Positions 55,803-64,000 of a stretch of DNA of 64,000 bases are shown here, one piece after another. Where the stretch lies: the NCBI GenBank assembly GCA_015039365.1, contig WION01000162.1, forward strand, positions 1 to 64,000, read 5' to 3'. The DNA is from Amanita rubescens. Taxonomy: Eukaryota; Basidiomycota; Agaricomycetes; Agaricales; Amanitaceae. The notes beneath the pieces are model-generated. The model searched no databases. It was given only the letters and a program-made list of their open reading frames with translations, and was not told the origin of the DNA. The position numbers and the translations under genes were made by a program. Each line of letters opens with the position of its first letter. Within the stretch, counting starts at the first letter, position 1.

Positions 55803-57240
55803 GCGGAGCAATATCGCAGCTGACATAATCCACGACTCTTGGATTTATACCGTCGTCATGTCCGCAACGCCCACCGTAACACGTCCCATCGTCTTCATGG
55901 ACATCCAAATCGGAGAGACTCCAGCAGGAAGACTCAAGATGGAGCTGTTCAGTGAAATCGTGCCCAAGTGTGTTCTCCGCATATTATCCAAACCGGTCGA
56001 ATGACTGATCATCAAAGTTGTTGGGTTATACAGGACCGCTGAAAATGTCAGACAGCTATGCACGGGGGAATACAGGTGCTTTACTTCGAAATTTGGGTCA
56101 CCATCGGTGATGTAATGATTTTCCTTTTGGTTAGAGTGAATGCGAGACCGATGGGGTATAAGGATGCGACGTTCCACAGGTGAGAGGGTTTCGTTTCTCG
56201 CGCGAGAATAGATTCTAAACAAGCTCAGAGTGTAAGATACATTGTCTCGCTCTCGGAAATGACGTTGATCGCTCACGCATTTCAGTGTACCCAACTTTAT
56301 GTGTCAAGGTTCTTTTTGCCCATTCACTAGTCCGCGCGCGCTTCTCTCTGACTATCAACGCTAGGAGGAGACTTCATCAAAGGCGATGGAACGGGATCAT
56401 TTTCAATCTACGGAGATAAATTTCCAGTGCGTATACGCTCTTTTCAACCTAGGCATATACCGACCTGTTTCCAATATAGGATGAAAACTTTTACCGAAAA
56501 ACACGCAGGCCCCGGCTTACTCTCCATGGTAGCACCCCGTCCTTCTTTCAACCGTCGTCACGCCTGCTAACTCGGCCTTTTTTTTCTTTTCCATCCAGGC
56601 CAACTCTGGCCCAAACACGAACGGAAGCCAAGTAAGTCGCATACGTTTGGACACCACACATACGTATTCCCAACACAGTTTACGTGATAGTTCTTCATCA
56701 CAACCGCAAAATGTGATTTCCTCGACGGCAAACATGTCGTTTTCGGACGGGTGATCGATGGTATGCTCACGTTGCGCAAGATTGAGCACGTGTCTACTGG
56801 GCCGAACAATAGACCCAAGTTGACAGTTAAGATAGTTGGTATGTTTATCACGGTCGGATTGCTGCGTATTGTATGCTGATCGTCGTTGAACAGAGTGCGG
56901 TGAAATGTAGAAGTAGTATGCTCGTGAAGTCCACAATGGATGAGTTTTACAAGAGCGGTATAAGAAACTACGACGTCGTCTTGTCCTGATAGCTAGAAGC
57001 ATAACGACCATAGTTATCAAACAGATTAGGAAAACCCGTCTATGACATCGTGACGGTGGTGGGATCGACGACGTGGTCCATTGAGCAATTGCTGTCAACG
57101 CTCGCGCTTGCAGGTATGAACTACCGCAAGATCGTATGATCTGTTCTGCTGCCGTCATCCCGCTCCCGTACCCAGAAGGGTAGAGGCATGTTTTCAATCT
57201 GTCAGTAACATTTTCGCGTGCATGCATGAAAAAAAAACAA
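55803..57240 (+). repeat. Segmental duplication copy C (cyclophilin unit)
   Basis: Begins GCAATATCGCAGCTGACATAA like copy A, and shares the long downstream flank with copy B up to the A-run near 57230. It directly precedes the PCNA gene. Confidence 0.85.
55858..56910 (+). pseudogene. PPIH-type cyclophilin, copy C, frameshifted
   Basis: Same exon structure as 43201. In exon 6 an extra C at about 56488 (AAAACTTTTACC where copy A has AAAATTTTACC) shifts the frame at a different base from copy B. Exon 3 also carries a Gly-to-Asp change (YKDATFH). Other exons and splice sites are kept. Confidence 0.82.
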
Positions 57241-57283
57241 GGTTAGATATATATTATATGTACAGGGTAACGCATATTTTCTT

Positions 57284-58562
57284 CTACTCATCCCCAATCT
57301 TGGGTGCCAAATAATACCGAATGTGCCCTTGCTTGAAATCATACGAGACCTGTCATGCTTATGAACGCTAAACCAAGATCAAACATACAGAGCACCTTAC
57401 TAGTAGTGGAACGTCGTTGCTCATCATCAACTGAACTTTATTTGCAACACTTGTGCTTTTGGCAAAGTTGACGAGGTACTTGAGTGAGAATGTGAGGGAA
57501 ACAGTGAGAATTGAGCTCAATGACAACTCCAGATGGTCTTGAATCTTCGTCTGAATCCTCGTCATCCTTTTTTTTCTTCGATTTCGAAGTCTTGGCTTTC
57601 TTTGTTGGTTTTTTCCCATTCGCCTGATGGTATCTCGTCAGAATTTGTCCTTCGTCAGTCAGAGTAGACATACCTTCTTCTTTCTCTTACGACCGGTTTC
57701 CTCTTCATCTTCGTCCTCATCTTCATTCTCAGACGCTTGCTCTTCCTCGCCTTCAGAGTCGACGATGACCGGTTTTTCTTCCTGATCCTCATCCATCTCT
57801 ACATCAGCGTCTTCCTTCTTCACCTTTTTCGAGGAGCTAGGCTCGTCCTCGTCCTCTTCCTTTGGCTTGGTCTTTTTGACCTTGCCAATGGGACCAGTCG
57901 CTCTGACGCAACAAGACGTTCGCATTGGCTGCTTCACCGTCACAGGTGAAACGAACGCCTTCCTTGCTCACGTCGATGCGCACGCTCTCGCCTAACGAGG
58001 ACAAGTCACGGACGAGCCTCGCGAATTCCGACGAAGGCATGGTTATCCGAGCCTCGTACTCTGTATCTGGGATTCCGAGAGCGTCGGTATCGATATCCAT
58101 CAATTTCATATCGTATTCGGCAACGCGGTCAGAGTCTAGAAAAGGCGTAAGATTAGAGACGATACGCGACTCCAACGCGTTGTGATACTCACGCTTGGCC
58201 TCGTAGATCAAATTGAGAGTATCTGCGTCATCTAGAGCTTTGAGGGTGCAGATATCGTCATCCTTTGCGCACTTGAGGACCTTGGAAAGGCTCCCGAGGT
58301 TCACGCCGAGTGGCAACGGGCGGTCACATCTATAGTTCACAAAGCCGGTGGCAGATAGAAGAACAGACACGAGGGCGACGTGGGAGTTGTCCATGGCTTG
58401 CAAATTGACGCCTTCTTCGTTGCATTCAAAGTTCGCGTCTGTCACCAATTCCTTCACGGCTGTGTAGGACAACGATTAGACTTTTGACGAGGTATGTTCT
58501 GCGAACTTACCATCTAGGAGCTTTTTCAAGAGACCAGCTTCACCCAGCTTGGCTTCGAGCAT
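57284..58562 (-). CDS. PCNA: PCNA sliding clamp with a long charged insertion
   Basis: The DNA polymerase processivity clamp, a homotrimer around DNA. Exon 1 starts [17 protein letters not shown] at 58562; then [75 protein letters not shown] and [12 protein letters not shown]. An insertion of ~110-130 residues follows, alternating acidic ([16 protein letters not shown]) and lysine-rich runs. The clamp then resumes [32 protein letters not shown] and the terminal [13 protein letters not shown]. Both edges of the insertion show a +1 shift in the conserved reading (near 57898-57904 and 57500-57512). Because PCNA is essential, sequence error is the simplest explanation, unless another intact copy exists. 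It is divergent from the gene at 58741. Confidence 0.92.
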
Positions 58563-58740
58563 TGTGAACAGAGAAGAGTATGAAGGAGAAGCCGCACGCG
58601 TCTGAACGCGTCAACGAATTGGAGCGGAGTTTGAATAGTTCCACGTATCGTCACACATTGTCACAGCAGAAGTAGTGCCAGCCACCGCGTCTATATGTCG
58701 GCTGGGGTCTCCTAGCCTTTCTTATTCTTAAACTTTCACT

Positions 58741-59563
58741 ATGTTGACGCGTGCAGAACAGCGCAGACAGAGACAACTCGAAATTGAGAAAGAACAGCGT
58801 TTGGAGGACGATGAAGCCCTCAAAATGACCGAGGTACGTAACCTAGGTCGTGTGCCCCCTCCATGGCTGTTGACCGTCCCGTTAACAGGAGCAGCGCGAA
58901 ACGCTGTTGCGGTCATTCCGCTCTGTTAAATTCGAGTTTTATGATTTAGACGGTCTCTCGTGGACTGATTCTATAAAGCAGAGGCTGTTGCGCAAGGTCA
59001 GTGGCAGGACATCTTTACCGGTGCTGGTAAGGTATTGACGCCCCTCCTCACCCTCCAGGATGCTCGCGCTACTATGAAAAAGCCGACTTTTGTAGTCCTT
59101 ACGAAGGCGGATCTTGCGTCGTTTGCACCGGAAGACACCATACGTCCGTCCGCTGTTAGACGCACGCGCGCTGCGCAGCAAGAGAGCGGCTCTCCGCAGC
59201 GCATTAGCATCAATCCTGACCCCGGGATTGAGATACGGAAAGAGAGATGGAAGTCGTACTCGTTCGCCTGTCAAGGGCCTATTCTCCGTCTCCGACACCG
59301 ACGCACCTTCTATGCGGACGACCTCAACGTTGAACGACGATCAGATGACGATCAGGTTCGAAGCCCATTCGGGCAGAGATCAGATGTCGCCTGGTTCACA
59401 TCCAAGTCAGCGGACGGACGCCGGCGTCATCACATCCATATTTCGTTCATCGGTTTTCTCGCCGACGCATGGACGAAAGAGGTCCCAAACATGTTCCGTC
59501 GTAGCTACACCCAAGTCGTCCCCTTTGCTTGCACCCGTCGCCCATTTTGTATCCCCTTAACCT
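58741..59563 (+). CDS. Unknown protein divergent from PCNA
   Basis: The ATG at 58741 starts MLTRAEQRRQRQLEIEKEQ, a charged helix, spliced to EQRETLLRSFRSVKFEFYDLDG and then to DARATMKKPTFVVLTKADLASF and SPQRISINPDPGIEIRKE. The most plausible continuation is in the +1 frame (SRTRSPVKGLFSVSDTDAPS, TIRFEAHSG, ending LLAPVAHFVSP at 59563), so a frameshift or unrecognised intron near 59235 is implied. About 230 residues, Ser/Arg-rich C-terminus, no known domain. It shares a ~180-bp bidirectional promoter with PCNA, which may mean co-expression in S phase (inference). Confidence 0.55.
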
Positions 59564-61700
59564 GCAATGTATACCACTCGTTTAGCATCGGAGGCCCGAA
59601 AACCACCTTTTTTTCCTTGATTGCGAATCTCTTAGTAGCCAGTCGTTCCCCGGAGCAATATAAAAATCTCCATGACAAATGTAATGAACTGGTGGGCCCG
59701 AAAACCAGACTCAAATGAATTTTCTCAAAGGTTTACAAGTTCACAAGCAACAATGGCACTGAAATAAAGGCCCTTGATACACCAGGAATCCATCATAATC
59801 CCATTGTCTTGTGGAAAAAGCACTCTCAGGAATCAGGTGTTAACGAAAGCAGGATCAAAATGGAGGCAATCCATGTCTGAAGCACATGAAATGCCATGGA
59901 TGCCACATGCGTACAGCAACCCAGTCCCTAGCCTTACCCAAACCCTCAAAGCAACAACACAAAATATGTTCCATTTCATTGTGCAAACATTTGGCGGTGT
60001 TGCCACCCAAATGCTTGAACCAGCTACACACTTGTTGTTCTTCGCCATGGTTGGGGTGGTCGATTGGTTGAGTCGGACAGTTAAGAAATGTGCTAGGCAG
60101 CATGTTAGGTCTTTTTGGACTTGTCCATTGGCTCAGGGATCTTACCCAGGTTGTCAGATGATCACTGGTGCTCCCACCGTGAATGGCCCGGGGCTGCAAC
60201 ATGAATTGAAAATTCCGATGGACAACTGGTCCAAGGACCACCTGGACCACCACAACAACCAAAAATGAGCAAAAAATTGTTGTATATAATCCTCCTTGTT
60301 ATCATCAGCATACCCTTTGCCATGTCAAAACTCATCAAAGTGCTGCGACAATGTGCTCAGGCAGAAGTTGCTGTGAATGATGGCACCCTGCCTGGGCAGC
60401 TACACCCACTCAATCCTTCAACCTCTCCATTCAATCCACAAGGAAGCATACCAAAATAGGCAAGTCGGATCAATCTGACTTTCCTGTGCATGCACCCAAG
60501 CGCCAAATGCTTGTAGTATAGCAAATCACTCACTCTGTGATTGCCAGTGATAACCAGCATAATCCAACACTCCCCCTCAATCACGAGTGTCCAGGAAAAC
60601 TTCAAAAATGTTGCAAATTGTCTTCATCAAGAAAATAAAGCCAGGAAGCCAAAGTTCCCATGCAACATGCTTCAAGAATTCTTCTTCAACTGCAGAGCGA
60701 TCCAAATTGCTCATTGCTTGCAGGTAGGTCCTAAACTTGCCATATGCTTGATATCTAACCAACATGGTGGTTAGAACGTTCATCAATCCCATGGTAAGTC
60801 CACCAGTTCCCACATCATACTCGTTATCGCTGCCATCACCTTGAATGCATGTACCACACGAGGTACATCCAACCATGCCCCAAACGTCGAGCCAAGTGTT
60901 CCTCAGTATGAACATGAACTTCTGCATTAACTTGAAGCATTCAATTATCAATAGGCACGGCCCGGTGAAACAACACAAGGGAGGCTGACTTGGGGTGCAG
61001 CCTCCGAGATGCGATGCGGCCGGTGAGTTCGGCAGCACTGAAAGGTGCTCGTCCAAGCTCGGTCACACTCGTTGAGCTCGGAAAGTAAATGCGAAGTGTG
61101 GGGGAGAAGAAGATTTATAACAAACTAGCTACGACAGTATATGTACTCGGTGCCTCGTGTAAACTATGTGCGTATGGTCCGAAATGTATCCAGTTCCGAG
61201 TCTGAGAGCTCGGAAGCTTGACCCGAGGTTGCGGTGAGGTTTCAGTATCGGTTCCAGCATAGCCGGAATCGATACATTACACCGGGATCGACTAGAAAGC
61301 CATAAAGCACTGCAATGACAAAATCAGACCATTCAAGAGAGAATAGGATGCTAGAAGCTGGAAGTGATAACCAGGTACATTTCTCCATGTCTCCTTCAAT
61401 GAAATGGATCCAAATGAAGCTAATAAAGATGAACAAGCCAGAGAGTGCTGAAACACTGCAGAGTGCTCTGGGTTGTACCCAGCATTGCAGGTGCCATGCA
61501 CAATAGTGCACAGACTTAAGCTAAGGCTGATCTGAGGGGAAGGGGAACTCCGATTCTCATTTGTAGCTATCGTACATGACTACATGTGACATGTACTTAT
61601 AGTAACTACCATGCGCTTAGTACTATGCGCTTGTAGTCTGACATATTCTGACATATTCCTGTGCATCTGATGTACTCCAACAAATTCCCATGCATCAGAG
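59564..61700. other. Low-CpG, gene-poor region with hydrophobic open frames
   Basis: Composition changes from CpG-rich to CpG-poor and TG/CA-rich between about 59720 and 60960. Candidate frames are 59774-60268 (+, with FIVQTFGGVATQML), 60265-60459 (+, hydrophobic start KLLYIILLVIISIPFAM) and 60577-61056 (-, LRNTWLDVWGMVGCTSCGTC...VAWELWLPGFIFLM). None can be assigned to a family and their order does not form a convincing gene. The stretch 60990-61290 is again CpG-rich. Probably decayed repeat DNA. Confidence 0.4.
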
Positions 61701-62274
61701 TAGTGTTGCCAAAGCTAAGCTAGGCTCGGCTTCGGCTAGGCCTAGTTACTGGAGCCGGTTTTTTGGCTGATGAGTGGCTTGGGAGCCAGCTTTAGCTGGC
61801 TGAGCCATTCCCATGGGCTAGATTTTGTCGTCTGAGTTCTCCATACCCCTAAACATGTTGTTTACAATGGTTTATTCCTTTATACATTACTACCATGTCC
61901 TACTAGCTGCCTACTGGCAGTATTATGTTCTTAACAAAGGCCAGGCACTTTTGCGCACACAGCTGCGCATGGCTGTGCTGTGACATGTGACATGTGATGG
62001 GTGACACTAGCGCAACAGCCCTGGGAATTGGGAAATAGACCTTTGTTTAAGTCAGATTAGACATTACTGAAGGGATGGGGGTCATCAGGGAATGTACTGG
62101 AGGGTTTTCAGCTATCAGGGAGGCCACTGGAATGGGGTTGTAAGACATGAGCTAGAGCCAGCTTCAGCCGGCTCTGAGCTGAGAGCTGAAAACTCAGCTC
62201 CGGCTGGCTCCTGATCGGCTTAGCTAAGCTGGCTAATGGCTTTGAGCCTAGCCGTCGGCAACACTACATCAGAG
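61693..62274. mobile_element. Non-autonomous hAT element (MITE-like), 566 bp plus target duplication
   Basis: The element spans 61701-62266 and ends in TAGTGTTGCC (left) and GGCAACACTA (right), perfect 10-bp terminal inverted repeats. It is flanked on both sides by the identical 8-bp sequence CATCAGAG (61693-61700 and 62267-62274). An 8-bp target duplication with such TIRs is typical of the hAT superfamily. Subterminal regions at both ends are dense in AGCT, AGCC and GGCT words, as expected for transposase-binding repeats. There is no coding capacity for a transposase, so it must be mobilised in trans. Confidence 0.93.
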
Positions 62275-62528
62275 CGGAGCGGATCAAAGTGGATTGAAAG
62301 CGGACGGAAGTGGACAGAAAGTGGATTGAAGGAGGATCAATGGCGGACATCTTCAGAAAGCTTTGGAGCATGCTGCACACTGTAACAAGATTCCATCCAT
62401 TACAGCGCGTTGACAAGTTACAATGGCCATAAAGCACAATGCCCAAGAGTCTTCATTCGATATCGATTGGTCTGAGTCCCTCTTTGCTTCAAATACTTGC
62501 GCAAATCCATATAGCCATCCCCTTGTGT

Positions 62529-62624
62529 ACCCCAGGGTAATCAAGGGGTAAAACCCTCCCCCCTGTTCAAGGGTGAGGGTTTTGGAGGGTAAGGGTAAGG
62601 GTTGAGCCCTGAAAACCCTGGGGT
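62529..62624. repeat. 96-bp imperfect palindromic element with telomere-like core
   Basis: Ends are ACCCCAGGGT (62529-62538) and ACCCTGGGGT (62615-62624), which are inverted repeats, with further arm pairing inward. The centre contains GGGTAAGGGTAAGGGTT, reminiscent of telomeric repeats. I found no clear target duplication. Confidence 0.7.
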
Positions 62625-62639
62625 TACCCCTGCTGATCC

Positions 62640-63292
62640 CTAAATTAACAAATAAGCAGCAGTGTGGATGTGGCTGTGTAAACTGAAAGGCACCCAGCAC
62701 TTGGTTGTCATAGGCAAGCAACCCAAGAGTTTCACAGATTGCAGAGGTAAACCAAAAGCAGTTCTTGTGTAAAGCATTACTTAGTGAGTCCCTGTGGAGT
62801 AGTAATGCTAAGTGAAGGAGGTTGAGCTGATCCAATTGATTCTTGCCTGGAGCAGCACAAGTGGCTGTCATCATCCAGACATGGGTTCCAGTCCATGTTG
62901 GGTGGGCAGTTGCAACTGGCAGAATTTCAACCCTGTCAAGGGTAGCCTTCTGGCATGGACAGTGTTGAGAGGCCATGCGCGATGGTAGCAAAGGTAACTG
63001 TTTGGTTGACTAGAATCTTGAAATCCTGGATGGGGTCTTGGCCAGGGAGGCCAAGGGTCATAACAATGGCCTCATGTTGAACTACAGTGTGTCTCTTATA
63101 AATCGCAATTCGGGATATATGCAAAGCTGGGTCATTAAGAATCGCTGATCTGTGGGGTTGGCAGGAATAGAACCCATGCACCTTGTCATAGAAATGGTCA
63201 ATGAAGTGAAAGAAGTTCCCAAGGTTGGGCCATAGTTGGGTAGAGAGTGTAGATGGGGAGGCTGGCATCAATTTGTTTGTTTTTATCATCAT
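62640..63292 (-). pseudogene. Fragment of an unknown basidiomycete gene family
   Basis: Minus-strand frames read FFHFIDHFYDKVHGFYSC, YKRHTVVQHEAIVMTLGLPG, IQDFKILVNQTVTFATIAHGLS and, after a frame shift near 62940, LDRVEILPVATAHPTWTGTHVW, LLHLALLLHRDSLSNAL, FWFTSAICETLGLLAYDNQVLGAFQ. This looks like one continuous coding sequence broken by a small indel. The family occurs as multicopy hypothetical proteins in mushrooms as far as I can tell, possibly transposon-associated. A small palindromic element interrupts its 3' part. Confidence 0.5.
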
Positions 63293-64000
63293 GTCGATGC
63301 TTCCTCAAATATTCAATTTCCATATTTGGGATGTTGAATGACATCATGGTAGGCTTCCTAGCAGTAGATCATCAGTCTGTAGATGCCAGTAAGAATAGGC
63401 TATAGCACACAATTGGTCACAACAAAATTCTGATATGACAGAGGGTGCTTGTCTCAGGTGCTACTACTATGTGGAACTGTCTCAATGTATTTCATTTCAA
63501 ACAAGTGCATACACTCCTGCAAGCCAATTCTCCCTTGGTCCCAAATAAGGCATTCCAAGCCCCTAAAAGGAGGTTGTACCCATGGAGTCGAACTCCTAGA
63601 GGCTACTCATTTCTTGTGCATTCTATGGCTGCCACAGAAATGGTGAACTCATACAAAGAAATGATCAATCACTTTTTGACTGGCAAAAGGTCATCAAATG
63701 GGCCTCCCTCTCCTTTCCTGATAACTATTACATTCAATATCATTAACCCTATCATAAAAGTGATCCTTTCTATCACAGAACTGATGTCTGTTTCATCCTG
63801 CAAGCTATCACTGACCCTGTCACATTTAATTTACTCCATCAGTACTGCCACCAATGTGATGCACATCATGGCCTCTGTGCACCTTTATTCCTCCATCGAG
63901 AGATTGTATGATTGATTCATTGAGACCTAGGGATGTGTAGAATGTAGCACCACCAGTGCACATTGAACTTTGAGCTCTGTAGGAATGTGGTAGGAGGTTA
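63293..64000. other. Low-CpG region without a supported gene
   Basis: A + frame at 63445-63915 includes hydrophobic stretches (PFLITITFNIINPIIKVIL) but has no family match. The sequence is AT-rich and CpG-poor like 59.7-61 kb. Confidence 0.35.

Noticed and set aside
62280..62345. Short AAGTGGATTGAA tandem words next to the hAT element as a possible array
   Set aside because: Only two to three imperfect units over ~60 bp; not enough to call a repeat array.

Overview
The window is nuclear DNA of a filamentous basidiomycete, most likely a mushroom-forming Agaricomycete. The evidence is the gene architecture (many short exons split by introns of roughly 50-65 bp) and the gene content: a DyP peroxidase, a divergent G-alpha subunit, SRPK-type kinases, a NACHT-TPR NLR, an HNH_2 protein and a fungal AAA ATPase with a DUF7025-like N-terminus. 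I cannot name the species.

Left part (1-36 kb) is a normal gene-dense chromosome arm. In order: a partial multi-pass membrane protein (-), the mismatch-repair gene PMS1 (+), a divergent G-alpha subunit (+), tRNA-Gly(CCC) (-), an F-box protein (+), an amino-acid/GABA-type permease (+), a DyP peroxidase (+), an APH-fold kinase (-) divergent from an alpha/beta hydrolase (+), a small unknown protein (+), a cyclin-like gene (-), a FYVE-less FAB1/PIKfyve-type lipid kinase (-), a rhodopsin-like membrane protein (+) and a xylulokinase (+).

Middle part (36-57 kb) is rearranged and duplication-rich. It holds an intact SRPK-like kinase and a second copy whose 3' half (39.53-40.45 kb, +) and 5' half (42.0-42.37 kb, -) break at the same point, as expected from an inversion of about 2.5 kb. 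A CpG-poor HNH_2 gene sits between the two kinase copies. There are three direct copies of a PPIH-type cyclophilin gene (43.2, 52.7 and 55.9 kb; only the first has an open frame), a stray piece of the xylulokinase gene (52.0-52.35 kb), a candidate small secreted protein, and a NACHT-TPR NLR divergently paired with an AAA ATPase. All duplicated fragments keep introns, so they arose at DNA level, not by retrotransposition.

Right part (57-64 kb) has PCNA (-), with a long charged insertion, divergent from an unknown gene (+). After that comes about 4 kb of low-CpG, gene-poor sequence with a clean non-autonomous hAT element (566 bp, 10-bp TIRs, perfect 8-bp target duplication) and a 96-bp palindromic element.

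Several conserved genes carry single-base frameshifts: PMS1 (three of -1, all in homopolymers), and PCNA, xylulokinase and two cyclophilin copies (+1). They may be residual sequencing errors or real lesions; the sequence alone cannot decide. PCNA is essential, which favours error for at least part of them. Exon borders below were read by eye from GT/GC-AG signals and family conservation; starts and stops are firmer than internal junctions.
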